NCBI GenBank assembly: GCA_052387115.1
Contig: JBQTJM010000006.1
Coordinates: 1 to 11,704 of the forward strand
Reading direction: 5' to 3'
DNA from: JACCXJ01 sp052387115
GTDB lineage: Bacteria; Pseudomonadota; Gammaproteobacteria; JACCXJ01
DNA: 11,704 bases
This document shows, one piece after another, positions 1 to 6,821 of this stretch. Positions within the stretch are counted from its first letter, which is position 1, and each line of letters begins with the position of its first letter. The notes under the pieces are model-generated. The model was not told the origin of the DNA. It ran no database searches and worked only from the letters and a program-made list of their open reading frames with translations. The position numbers and the translations under genes are program-made.

Positions 1-126
1 GCGCACCGGCACCGTCAGTAGCTCTGGGTTGAGCCAGCGGTCGAGCTCGTGATAGAAGGCCAGCACGCTGCCGGTCACGCCCACGAGGATGAGAAAGACC
101 GTCATCGCGAGGCCGGCGTAGCGGTG
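1..126. repeat. Direct repeat, copy 1 (PepSY gene head)
   Basis: Bases 1-126 match 494-619 with two mismatches that I could count (near 49 and 107). The repeat covers the first membrane segment of the PepSY protein. It ends sharply towards the start codon, where the two copies diverge. It may extend left of the window. Confidence 0.9.
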
Positions 127-153
127 CAAGAGTACCCAGACATGGCGGGTCAT
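1..153 (-). CDS. PepSY-associated TM protein, N-terminus (partial, runs off left edge)
   Basis: 51 codons are visible from ATG at 153. The protein begins MTRHVWVLLHRYAGL, then a hydrophobic segment at about residues 15-33 (MTVFLILVGVTGSVLAF) and YHELDRWLNPELL. This is the classic head of the PepSY-associated transmembrane (iron-regulated inner-membrane) family, normally 350-500 residues with about four membrane spans. Such genes commonly follow TonB-dependent siderophore receptors and are linked to periplasmic handling or reduction of the iron-siderophore, which fits the receptor genes to the right on the same strand. The first 126 bases are nearly identical to 494-619. The rest of the gene lies outside the window, so intactness cannot be judged. 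The family is confident, the substrate unknown. Confidence 0.8.
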   Translation of the reverse strand, partial: MTRHVWVLLHRYAGLAMTVFLILVGVTGSVLAFYHELDRWLNPELLTVPVR

Positions 154-253
154 GGGAGCATCTCCCCGGTTCCGGTCATGAACGCGATGGTCAGGCACAT
201 GACCAACGTGGTAAGGTAAACGCATCCCAACCTTCCACAAGAGGCACAACACC

Positions 254-451
254 ATGGAGCTGCGCATCGAAGCCAAGATCCCCGAACAACTGGCGCGGCA
301 GGCGCAAACGTTGATCAACGAGGGCTGGGCGTCCGACATCAATGCCTTGGTCGTGGAAGCCCTGCGACGCTATTGCGAGTCCCATCAGGCGCAATTGACC
401 GAAGGCTTCATCCGCGAGGCAGTGCGCTGGGGTTTGCACGGTGACGATTGA
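254..451 (+). CDS. Orphan VapB/RHH-like antitoxin
   Basis: 65 residues from ATG 254, with AGAGG about 10 bases upstream as a ribosome site. The sequence MELRIEAKIPEQLARQAQTL, the middle ALVVEALRRYCESHQ and the ending REAVRWGLHGDD resemble small antitoxins of the VapB/CopG-like type that usually precede a PIN-domain toxin. Such proteins bind their own promoter and neutralise the toxin. Here no toxin follows: at the stop codon (449-451) the sequence switches to the antisense of a PepSY fragment, as if a deletion removed the partner. It is therefore probably a solitary antitoxin, functional or not. Family assignment rests on pattern memory of the C-terminal WGLHG motif, so the exact class is uncertain. 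Confidence 0.7.
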   Translation: MELRIEAKIPEQLARQAQTLINEGWASDINALVVEALRRYCESHQAQLTEGFIREAVRWGLHGDD

Positions 452-493
452 GGCGAGCTCGCGCAGTGTGAAGGGATCGAGCATCGGCCCATC

Positions 494-619
494 GCGCACC
501 GGCACCGTCAGTAGCTCTGGGTTGAGCCAGCGGTCGAGCTCCTGATAGAAGGCCAGCACGCTGCCGGTCACGCCCACGAGGATGAGAAAGACCGTCATCA
601 CGAGGCCGGCGTAGCGGTG
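494..619. repeat. Direct repeat, copy 2 (PepSY gene head)
   Basis: Second copy of bases 1-126, offset 493 bp, same orientation, two mismatches. Together the copies bracket the orphan antitoxin. Confidence 0.9.
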
Positions 620-733
620 GATGAGCACGAAGAGCTTACGCATGATTAGGTCCGTAATTTCTCGATTCGCGTTGGACGTAGGGCATGGAATGCGCTATGC
701 TTTGCGCTACGGCTCTGGGCCATTTCCGCCGCC

Positions 734-1135
734 ATGAACGCCATCGCCTTCGATACCCTTAAATTTGCCAAACGCCTCAAGGAAGCCGGTTTCACCGAGC
801 AGCAGGCCGAGGCGCTGGCCAGTGCGGAGGCGGAATTCATCGAGCAGAACCTGGCCACGAAACGCGACATCCTGGAGATTAAGCGCGACATTCTGGAGGT
901 TCGACGTGAACTTAAAGAAGTGGAGACGGGACTTAGGCGCGAACTCAAGGAAGTGGAGGCTGGACTTAAGCGCGATATCAAGGAGCTCGAGGTCAGGCTC
1001 GAGGTCAAGATCGAGCAGATCCGCTCGGATCTCGCCCGGGACATGAAAGACCTCGAATACCGCATGACCATCAAATTGGGTGCGATGCTGGTGGTTGCGG
1101 TGGGCGCCATGGCGACGCTGGCCAAGCTCTTGTAA
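734..1135 (+). CDS. DUF1640 coiled-coil membrane-anchored protein
   Basis: 133 residues from ATG 734. The N-terminus (FDTLKFAKRLKEAGFTEQQA, then EALASAEAEFIEQNLATKRD) is the signature of the DUF1640 family, bacterial relatives of the mitochondrial CCDC90/MCUR1 coiled-coil proteins. Residues about 40-110 form a charged coiled coil with 11-residue repeats, and the last 20 residues (LGAMLVVAVGAMATLAKLL) form a single membrane anchor at the C-terminus. Length and domain order are normal, so the gene looks intact. No clear ribosome site precedes it. The bacterial role is unknown. These genes are often scattered in multiple copies beside toxin-antitoxin and mobile DNA, as here, and nothing links this one to iron uptake. 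Confidence 0.85.
   Translation: MNAIAFDTLKFAKRLKEAGFTEQQAEALASAEAEFIEQNLATKRDILEIKRDILEVRRELKEVETGLRRELKEVEAGLKRDIKELEVRLEVKIEQIRSDLARDMKDLEYRMTIKLGAMLVVAVGAMATLAKLL
902..1000 (+). repeat. Three 33-bp in-gene repeats (coiled coil)
   Basis: Units 902-934, 935-967 and 968-1000 encode RRELKEVETGL, RRELKEVEAGL and KRDIKELEVRL. The first two are close at the DNA level, the third is diverged. Units of 33 bp keep the frame, so copy-number change would lengthen or shorten the coiled coil. Confidence 0.75.
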
Positions 1136-1155
1136 GCCCGGAATCCATTCCCCGG

Positions 1156-1245
1156 TATGCGCTGGCCTGGTTCAAGGCGCAAGGCAAGGGCTACCAATCG
1201 CGCATCGATGCCTTGCTGCGTGCCTACATGGAAGCGCATCGGTGA
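1156..1245 (+). pseudogene. BrnA/DUF4415-type antitoxin C-terminal remnant
   Basis: Just after the DUF1640 stop, one frame reads YALAWFKAQGKGYQSRIDAL then LRAYMEAHR and a TGA at 1243-1245. This is the recognisable tail of BrnA-like (DUF4415) ribbon-helix-helix antitoxins, in which a WFKAQGKGYQ..I..LLR.YM motif closes the protein. The N-terminal part and any BrnT toxin are absent, because DUF1640 occupies the upstream side. No start codon fits an intact gene. It is a fossil of a second toxin-antitoxin locus in this small region. Confidence 0.75.
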
Positions 1246-1251
1246 GGCCCC

Positions 1252-1434
1252 TCAAAACTCCACCCGCACCGACCCCAGCAGCGTCAGCGGTTCGGCGGGA
1301 AAGAGTGTGCCACCGCCGAAAAACTGGATGGAAGAAAAGTATTCCTTGTCCAGGATGTTGTTGACGTTGACCTGGGCGGTCAGGCGGGATTTTACGAGGT
1401 TGAAGTGATAAGCACCAAAGGCGTCCCGCACGTC
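1252..1434 (-). pseudogene. TonB-dependent receptor, last ~60 codons (fossil)
   Basis: The frame ends at a TGA (1252-1254) and reads DVRDAFGAYHFNLVKSRLTA, then QVNVNNILDKEYF and finally LLGSVRVEF. These are the final beta-strands of a FecA/FpvA-type outer-membrane receptor, including the N-NLLDKEY-type motif and terminal aromatic residue. Upstream of about 1434 the frame no longer resembles a receptor. The intact-length receptor 1485-3776 ends only 50 bp away on the same strand with a similar tail. This is the stump of a second, deleted receptor gene, probably the one that once sat next to the PepSY gene. Confidence 0.85.
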
Positions 1435-1484
1435 GCCCGCAGAGCAGAGCCGCCTGCAGAGTCGCGAGGTCCGTTGCGCGCGCG

Positions 1485-3776
1485 TCACCATTCCACCCGC
1501 ACCGAACCCAAAAACGTGCGCGACGCGCCCGGGAGTATCTTCAGGCGGTCACCAAACGCGGTCGATACGAAATACTCTTTATCTAATAGATTATCGACAT
1601 TGAACTGCGCCGCGACCCGAGTGGGTCCGATACGCCAGGAATAGCCCAACAACGCATCCACCCGGCCGTAGCCAGGGAGCTGAACGGTATTGCCGTTGTC
1701 GCCTTCGCGTTGGCTAACCAAGAACGTACCGACGCCTGCAGTCAGCCCCGGCCAACCGAGGCCATCGAATTCATACGTCGTCCAGAAGCTGCCGGAATGC
1801 CGCGGCACGTTTCTCAAGCGGTTTCCTTGATTGCCTATCCCGCCCTCGGCATCGCGGTCCTTAGTGATTTCCGAATCGATGTAGGCATACGAGGCGATGA
1901 GGCGCCAGTGGTCGGTCAGAGTACCGCTGAGATCCAATTCGATCCCACGGTTACGCGCCTCGCCAGTAACGTCAGACCTGCCCGGCATGCCTGGGATCGG
2001 CGTACTGATGTTGGTCTTGGTCAAGTCGAAAAACGCGAGGCTCCCAGAGAGCCGCTTGTCTAGAAGCTCGACCTTCAGCCCCGCTTCGTATTGCTGGGAA
2101 AGCTGTGGCTCCAGTGGCGCTCCGCTTTGGTCCAGGCCCGCGTTCTCGGCGTTGAAGCCCTCTAAATAGCTCCCATAGAGGCCCAGCCAGCGGACGGGGT
2201 GATAGAGCAAACCGACCCGCGGACTGAACTCGCTATCCTTCGTTTTGATCCCCTCGTCCGGGTTAGCCGGTGGAGGAGGACAGCAGACCTCGAGCGCCTC
2301 GGCCCAGTCGTAGCGAAAGCCTGCCAACAGATGCCAGCGCTCGCCGAGGGCCATCTGGTCTTGTAGATAGATGCCATACCATTCGTCTTCGAGCCTGAAG
2401 AAGCCCCCCGGCGGCACATTCCGCAGGGATTGCACGCTGACGCTTGCCATCCCGTAAACGGGGTCGAAGATGTTGATCTCATTTCCAGGGATAGACGGGA
2501 TAAAACGACCGACACTGCTATAGTCTCCATAGTAATAATCCGCACCGAGAAGGAGGGTGTGGTCCAAGCCCAAGGTAGAGAACTTCCCCGTAATGTCCAC
2601 CGTCCCGAAATAGGTGTCGGTCTCATCGTCAATTAAGCTCACCCCGCGTTTCGCGTCGCCGGTCGTCTCGTCCAATTCGCTTATTAAGGTGCCGTCGCTA
2701 TAGAACCCATCCCCGATCTGTGAGTGAAACCGAGCCCGCAGCTTCCATTGATCGGTGATCGCGTGAGAAAGGCTCAACGCCGTCCAATAGTACTCATTGT
2801 GAGAGGTCGTCCCGTCATCGGGCTCGCCCAGGTTGCGTGTGATGGGGATGGGCGCAGGCCGATTGCCGATCGCCGGAATGCCGTTGTCTATGAATGCGTC
2901 CTCATCTTGATACATGAAATCGAGGTCGATCTGAGTGCTCTCGCTCGGACGCCAGGTCAAGGAAGGGGCTAAGAATATTCGGTCGGTCGAGAGAAAATCG
3001 CGGAAGTTGTCCTGATCGAGATATTCCAGGTTAAACCGGTAGCTAAGCGAGCCGCGCCCGGTGATCGGCCCGGTCGCATCGGCCGTGGTACGGTAGGTAT
3101 CGAACGAACCGAACTGTTGCTGAAGCGAATAGTAAGGCTCTTGCAGCGGGCGTTTGGTCACGATATTGATCAATCCCCCCGGTTCCAGACGCCCGTACAG
3201 CACCGAGGCCGGCCCTTTGAGGACCTCAATGCGTTCCGCGTTGGCAAGCGAGAACGTGGTTTCTTCATTGAGAAATCCGTCCCGGTATTGCCTACGGTCC
3301 GTCGAAAAACCCCGGATGTTAAAAAATTCCCGATAGCCACCCAATAGATTGTCGTCCACGACTCCGCTCACGTTCTTCAGCGCATCCCTGAGCCGGATCG
3401 CCTGCTGATCCCGCAGCACCTGCTGCGGCACCACCTGAATCGACACCGGCGTGTCGAAAATAGGTGTGTCGGTCTTGGTGGCGGTGGTGGCATCCTGGAC
3501 GTTGTAGCTGGTCTCGTCCGTAGGCCTTGCAGTGACGGTCATCTCGGGCAGGACCGTCGCTTCTGGTTTTTCTGGTTTTGGCGGTGGGGTGGTTTGGGCG
3601 AGCGGCTCGGGTGGGGGGCTGGCTTCAGGCGCGCGCTCGATGGTCACGGTACCGGCTTCGACGAAGCGGTAGCGCATGCCGGTGCCTGCGAGCAGCCGTT
3701 CCAGGCCCTCTCCGGGTGCGAGCGTGCCCGAGACGCCGGGCGAGGAAAGGCCGCGCAGGAGCGCCGCGTCGCTCAC
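1485..3776 (-). CDS. TonB-dependent siderophore receptor with STN domain (frameshifted from its signal peptide)
   Basis: 763 codons from the first usable start (GTG 3776), but the homologous frame is open back to 3884. It contains the end of an STN signalling domain (residues 1-47 here), a Pro-rich linker, a TonB box LPEMTVTA (76-83), a plug at about 105-215 (TDTPIFDTPVSIQVVPQQVL, later EVLKGPASVLYGRLEPGG) and a 22-strand-type barrel to a terminal VEW. The STN domain marks a transducer receptor that signals to FecR; fecR and a fecI-type sigma gene lie directly upstream. It would import a ferric siderophore across the outer membrane. However, the signal peptide is encoded in another frame (3881-4024) and separated by a triple CTAG. 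As written, the protein cannot be exported, so it is either a recent pseudogene or switched off. The ligand cannot be inferred. Confidence 0.9.
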   Translation of the reverse strand: MSDAALLRGLSSPGVSGTLAPGEGLERLLAGTGMRYRFVEAGTVTIERAPEASPPPEPLAQTTPPPKPEKPEATVLPEMTVTARPTDETSYNVQDATTATKTDTPIFDTPVSIQVVPQQVLRDQQAIRLRDALKNVSGVVDDNLLGGYREFFNIRGFSTDRRQYRDGFLNEETTFSLANAERIEVLKGPASVLYGRLEPGGLINIVTKRPLQEPYYSLQQQFGSFDTYRTTADATGPITGRGSLSYRFNLEYLDQDNFRDFLSTDRIFLAPSLTWRPSESTQIDLDFMYQDEDAFIDNGIPAIGNRPAPIPITRNLGEPDDGTTSHNEYYWTALSLSHAITDQWKLRARFHSQIGDGFYSDGTLISELDETTGDAKRGVSLIDDETDTYFGTVDITGKFSTLGLDHTLLLGADYYYGDYSSVGRFIPSIPGNEINIFDPVYGMASVSVQSLRNVPPGGFFRLEDEWYGIYLQDQMALGERWHLLAGFRYDWAEALEVCCPPPPANPDEGIKTKDSEFSPRVGLLYHPVRWLGLYGSYLEGFNAENAGLDQSGAPLEPQLSQQYEAGLKVELLDKRLSGSLAFFDLTKTNISTPIPGMPGRSDVTGEARNRGIELDLSGTLTDHWRLIASYAYIDSEITKDRDAEGGIGNQGNRLRNVPRHSGSFWTTYEFDGLGWPGLTAGVGTFLVSQREGDNGNTVQLPGYGRVDALLGYSWRIGPTRVAAQFNVDNLLDKEYFVSTAFGDRLKILPGASRTFLGSVRVEW

Positions 3777-3880
3777 GAGCTTGAGATCGGCCTGGTCGGC
3801 GAACTCGGTGAGGGCGTCGGTTAAGGCCTGCGCCGGGATGGCGAAGGGCTGCGGCGCGTCCTGCGCCAGGCTCGGGGCGG

Positions 3881-3892
3881 CTAGCTAGCTAG
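3881..3892. repeat. (CTAG)x3 frameshifting repeat with six-frame stops
   Basis: Three perfect tandem CTAG units. The run is self-complementary and carries TAG in all three frames of both strands. Only a single unit restores the receptor reading frame: two units shift the frame, and four bring an in-frame TAG. Confidence 0.9.
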
Positions 3893-4024
3893 GCCCCAAA
3901 GCAGCCAGGCGAGGAGCCAGGCGCTCACCGATCTACCGGCTCTGAGCGCGGATCCGATCGAAGCGGAGGGTGGAAGACCCGGCAGCGCGGCCGGCCGGAT
4001 CGGGTTCTTGTCTCTTTGGTTCAT
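3881..4024 (-). pseudogene. Detached signal peptide of the siderophore receptor
   Basis: ATG 4024, preceded by GGGGAGAG, opens 47 codons with basic residues, then a hydrophobic core SAWLLAWLLWGLA, and stops at TAG 3883-3881. Removing two of the three CTAG units (8 bp) joins it seamlessly to the receptor frame as WGLAAPSLAQDAPQPFAIPA, a textbook signal peptide, cleavage site and STN start. No ATG or GTG lies between 3884 and 3776 in the receptor frame, so no alternative export start exists. Confidence 0.85.
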
Positions 4025-4069
4025 GAGTCTCTCCCCAGTGCGTTTCGGGTGGCGGGCTTGAAGCCCTTA

Positions 4070-4106
4070 CCCTATCAATACGCACGAGGGCAAAAATCAC
4101 GCACCG
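4070..4106 (-). promoter_or_regulatory. Candidate FecI-type promoter of the receptor gene
   Basis: Lies in the 100-bp gap between fecR and the receptor start. Bases 4081-4106 match 5201-5226 (upstream of fecR) at 20 of 26 positions, and CCCTATC follows at 4070-4076 in both. On the minus strand the shared pattern is CGGTRCGYGATT, then CCTCGTGCG, then GATAGGG. A two-block element placed only before fecR and its receptor fits a promoter read by the neighbouring sigma factor, though it was not matched to a published consensus. Confidence 0.5.
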
Positions 4107-4124
4107 GGCGAGGAGAAATCCCGG

Positions 4125-5114
4125 CTAGCCGTGCACCAGCACCAGCCAGGGCGTAAGCTGGGTGGTGCCGAGGCCCAGGGCACGCTGGATGGCCTTCAGT
4201 GCGCCGTCGGGGTCGTCGAGCGGAAAGACCCCGGTGATGCGCCGCGCCCTGAGGGCCGGATCGACGATCTGGATCATGCCCGGACGGTAGCGGTCGAGCT
4301 CGCTTAGCACGCCTTCCAGCGCTTGGTCCTTGACGATGAGCTTGCGCCGCTGCCAAGCGCTCGCCGCACGTACGTCGACCGCCTGCATCGCACCGAACCC
4401 CGCGTCCGGGTGGTAGCGGAGGCGCTCGCCGGCCACCAGACGCGCGTGCGGAGAGTTCCCCACGGGCGCCTTTTCCGGGTTCGCGGCGAGACCGATTTCG
4501 ACGGCATGCTCCAGCACCGTGACCGCCACTTCGCCCTGGTGCTCGTAGACCTCGAACACCGTCCCGAGGGCCTGTACGACGAGATCGCCTGCCTCGACCT
4601 CGAAAGGCCGCCTCGGATCGGGCGCCACCGTGAACAGCGCCTGCCCGTGCTCCAGCCGCACGCGCCGGGCTTCGGGGGGAACAATGAGCGAGACGGCGGT
4701 GTCGGTATTCAAGAGCAGCGCGCTGCCATCGGCCAAAGCGATCGACCGCTGTTCACCGGTCCCGGTGTGATAGTCGCTGAGCCAGGGATCGGTGAGATGC
4801 AGGACATGCAGGGCCGCCGCGAGCAGGAAAGCGGTCAGCAACCCGGCCGCGAGGCGCGGACGCCACAGAGCGGCGAGCACGGATCGCCGAGACCGCGCGC
4901 GCTCGGCGGGCCATTCCCCCGCGGCCGCCTCGCACATCAGACCGAAGAGGCGCTCGGCGTCCTCGAAGGCCCGGTGATGCTCGGGGCTTCGCGCCCGCCA
5001 CTCGGCAAAGCGCAGCCGTTCGGCCGCGCCGGCTCGTCCCGAGCGCAACAAGACCAGCCACTCGATGGCTTCATCGGACAGCGCCTTGGGATCGGGCTTG
5101 GGCGGCTCACTCAC
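4125..5114 (-). CDS. FecR family anti-sigma/sigma regulator
   Basis: 329 residues from GTG 5114 to TAG. A cytoplasmic FecR_N/DUF4880 domain (about 11-60) has the conserved Trp residues (W19, FAEWRARSPEHHRAF at 36-50). One membrane span follows (about 88-107, LAAGLLTAFLLAAALHVLHL), then the periplasmic FecR beta domain (113-210, with TGTGEQRSIALADGS and VVQALGTVFEVY), and a C-terminal STN-like/DUF4974 part (about 255-329) that contacts the receptor's signalling domain. FecR inhibits, and on receptor occupancy activates, the FecI-type sigma factor. Length and order are typical, so it looks intact. It sits 138 bp after the sigma gene and 100 bp before the STN receptor, each gap carrying the same candidate promoter. 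The ATG at about 5125 is out of frame and ends at the GTG start. Confidence 0.93.
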   Translation of the reverse strand: MSEPPKPDPKALSDEAIEWLVLLRSGRAGAAERLRFAEWRARSPEHHRAFEDAERLFGLMCEAAAGEWPAERARSRRSVLAALWRPRLAAGLLTAFLLAAALHVLHLTDPWLSDYHTGTGEQRSIALADGSALLLNTDTAVSLIVPPEARRVRLEHGQALFTVAPDPRRPFEVEAGDLVVQALGTVFEVYEHQGEVAVTVLEHAVEIGLAANPEKAPVGNSPHARLVAGERLRYHPDAGFGAMQAVDVRAASAWQRRKLIVKDQALEGVLSELDRYRPGMIQIVDPALRARRITGVFPLDDPDGALKAIQRALGLGTTQLTPWLVLVHG

Positions 5115-5185
5115 GTGCGGAATCTCATGCGGTCTGATGTTCAGGACTCACGCTCGGTGCCCCTTCGGCCCCGAATGACGTCAGT

Positions 5186-5226
5186 CCCTATCCTACAAAA
5201 CGCACGAGGCAGAGAATCGCGTACCG
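5186..5226 (-). promoter_or_regulatory. Candidate FecI-type promoter of fecR
   Basis: Second copy of the element at 4070-4106: CGCACGAGG, AATC and ACCG blocks in the same order on the plus strand, with CCCTATC 4 bp further away than in the other copy. It ends about 70 bp before the fecR start. Repeated use before fecR and the receptor suggests one shared sigma factor. Confidence 0.5.
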
Positions 5227-5252
5227 TTCACCCGCTCTGGCGGGGGCTCAGT

Positions 5253-5783
5253 TCAGTCCGAGGCGATGCGGTCGCGGCAGTGGCGCATGGCGCGGGCCAG
5301 ATGCTTCGCCACCATGCGCTCGGAGATCCCGAGGCGCGATGCGATCTGCGCGTAGCTGAGACCATCCAGACCCTGCAGCAGAAAGGCCGTGCGGCAATCG
5401 ACGGGCAGATCGGCGAGCGCCTCCCGCAGACGCGCGAGCGCTTGGCGGCCCGCCAGCACTTGCTCGGGCCCGGGGGCCGGCGACGCGATCGCCCCAAGGT
5501 CCGAGGCTTGGGCTTCGACGCGTGCCCGGATCGCGGTGCGGCGGTGATGGTCGATCAGGACCTGGTTCGCGATCCGGTAGGCGAGCCCGCGCAACTGCTC
5601 TTCTCCCCGGGTGGCGGCGCACCTCGCCAGGCGCACGCACGCCTCTTGCGCCAGATCCGCGGCCGTCTCCGGACAACCGACGCGGCGGCCGAGCCAGTTG
5701 CGCAGGCGCGCGCCGTGCTCGGCAAACCAGCGGGCCAGCGGTCCCCCTTCCCTGGGCTTGGGTATCGGCCGAGCGCCGCGCAT
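5253..5783 (-). CDS. FecI-type ECF sigma factor 1
   Basis: 176 residues from ATG 5783; an upstream GTG at 5840 would add 19 residues. I chose the ATG because FecI proteins usually run 165-180 residues and begin shortly before the RWFAEHGARLRNWLGRRVGC segment; neither start has a good ribosome site. Sigma region 2 is at about 17-85 (CPETAADLAQEACVRL, YRIANQVLIDHHRR) and region 4 at about 118-170 (LPVDCRTAFLLQGLDGLSYA, then helix-turn-helix QIASRLGISERMVAKHLARA). It is an iron-starvation-class ECF sigma factor that would direct RNA polymerase to the receptor and fecR promoters when released by FecR next door. Its own promoter appears to be the palindrome-linked one at 5920-5965. Confidence 0.92.
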   Translation of the reverse strand: MRGARPIPKPREGGPLARWFAEHGARLRNWLGRRVGCPETAADLAQEACVRLARCAATRGEEQLRGLAYRIANQVLIDHHRRTAIRARVEAQASDLGAIASPAPGPEQVLAGRQALARLREALADLPVDCRTAFLLQGLDGLSYAQIASRLGISERMVAKHLARAMRHCRDRIASD

Positions 5784-5919
5784 TGCCGGGTACGAGCTAT
5801 CCTGACCGAACCTGTGCCTCGGATGCGGTAGATATATCACGCACGGTCACAAGGCGCCCCTTTTTGATCCCCTCACCCCAGCGGGGGATTCAAGGAGGCG
5901 ATTCAAGACCGTGGCCAGG

Positions 5920-5965
5920 ATAGTAATGGAATCACGCGATCGGCGGAATGCGACAAATTGTCGCA
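5920..5965 (-). promoter_or_regulatory. Palindrome-linked promoter of sigma gene 1
   Basis: Operator 5949-5965 is TGCGACAAATTGTCGCA, perfect 8-bp arms around one base. On the minus strand a weak -35 (TTCCGC, 5948-5943) abuts it and a -10 TACTAT (5925-5920) follows 17 bp later, so the -10 begins 23 bp after the palindrome. The palindrome centre would sit about -44 from the start point, an activator-like position. The same geometry occurs at three other loci here. Confidence 0.65.
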
Positions 5966-5999
5966 GCACCGCCGGCATGGCGAAGGAAGGTCCACGTCG

Positions 6000-6821
6000 C
6001 TATCTTTCGAGCTTGAACGCCAGTGGCACCAGCACCCAACTCGCGACCGCGATCTCACCCCGCTTGGCCGGAACGAAACGCCATCCGCACACGGCGTCGA
6101 TCGCGGTCCTGTCCAAGGCCTCGTAGCCGCTGCCGCTATGCACCGCCGCGTGACCGCAACGGCCATCCGCCAGCACCTGCACGCGCAGCAGCACCCGCCC
6201 CTCCCAACCCGCGCGCTTGGCAATGGCGGGGTAAGAAGGCAGCGGATGATCGAGATAACGGGCAGCGAGGCGCGCGATCTCCGGTTCTTCGGGCGGCAGG
6301 GCCGGCTCCGGGGCCGCGGCGCGGCGTGCGATCGGCACAGGCTCCGACACCGCTGGGGTCCTGCGCGCGCGGATAGGTGCAAAAACGCGCCTGGGCGGGC
6401 CGCGGCTCTTCCGCTGCTTGCTGGCGGCGCGTAGGGTTCCCTTGCTCGTCGCCGGCACCGGAGAGGCAGCGGGCGTCTGTACCCCCGCGGGCGACGGCGT
6501 TGCCTCGAGCGGCGCCGGTCGGGTGGGCTCCGCCGGCTTTTTGGGCGCCGCCGGAACCAGGGCCACCTCGATGCGCACGAGCGGTTTCGGCGGGATGAAT
6601 AAGGCTCGCTGGTCGAAGGCCCACGCGAACACGAGACCGTGGATCGCCAGGCTGACGAGGAAGACGGGGCACTCGCGCCCGGTAACCCCCGTCCCTTCCC
6701 GTATCGGCGTCGCGGTGAGGGCGAGGAGCGGCGGCGCCCCTTCGCTCGATGACCCCGCGGGCTTCGTCGCGAACAGTAAACACCGGGCCTCCACGCCCGC
6801 GGAGTATAAACGCAACGTCAT
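6000..6821 (-). CDS. tonB: TonB energy-transducing protein
   Basis: 273 residues if read from ATG 6821 (TTG 6839 and GTG 6794 are alternatives). The inner-membrane anchor at about 53-70 (VFLVSLAIHGLVFAWAF) has the TonB Ser-x3-His motif (S57, H61). A Pro/Ala/Lys-rich periplasmic spacer follows (79-180). The TonB C-terminal domain (about 185-273) has the YP motif (PLPSYPAIAKRAGWEGRV), the SGYEALDRTAIDAV segment and WRFVPAKRG. It transmits proton-motive force from ExbB/ExbD to outer-membrane receptors; exbB and exbD are not adjacent. Two cysteines (C222, C245) in the receptor-binding domain are unusual and could form a disulfide. The 50 residues before the anchor are longer than normal and a promoter-like -10 (6808-6803) falls inside them, so the true start may be GTG 6794. 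Confidence 0.88.
   Translation of the reverse strand: MTLRLYSAGVEARCLLFATKPAGSSSEGAPPLLALTATPIREGTGVTGRECPVFLVSLAIHGLVFAWAFDQRALFIPPKPLVRIEVALVPAAPKKPAEPTRPAPLEATPSPAGVQTPAASPVPATSKGTLRAASKQRKSRGPPRRVFAPIRARRTPAVSEPVPIARRAAAPEPALPPEEPEIARLAARYLDHPLPSYPAIAKRAGWEGRVLLRVQVLADGRCGHAAVHSGSGYEALDRTAIDAVCGWRFVPAKRGEIAVASWVLVPLAFKLER

Larger units (their letters stand above)
191..643 (-). pseudogene. Truncated second PepSY gene head
   Basis: Starts at ATG 643 as MRKLFVLIHRYAGLVMTVFL and continues through VTGSVLAFYQELDRWLNPEL to DPFTLRELA, matching the PepSY-associated family for about 65 residues. Similarity then stops at about base 452, exactly where the antitoxin on the other strand ends. The remaining frame down to the stop at 191 is only the complement of the antitoxin and resembles nothing. 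One membrane segment survives, so no function is expected. Its head is a near-duplicate of the gene leaving the left edge, apart from the first dozen codons. This suggests recombination between paralogues or an insertion/deletion event involving the antitoxin locus. Confidence 0.75.

Noticed and set aside
646..1239. A 197-codon minus-strand frame opposite DUF1640
   Set aside because: Ser/Arg repeats arise as the complement of the 33-bp coiled-coil repeats. The plus-strand DUF1640 frame is a clear family match.
4323..5831. A 502-codon open frame on the plus strand
   Set aside because: It is entirely antisense to the well-supported FecR and sigma genes. High GC leaves long open shadow frames, and its translation shows no domain.
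5866..5890. Hairpin CCCC-AGC-GGGG in the leader of sigma gene 1 as a terminator or riboswitch
   Set aside because: Stem is only four pairs and lacks a T tract, and no conserved riboswitch core was seen.
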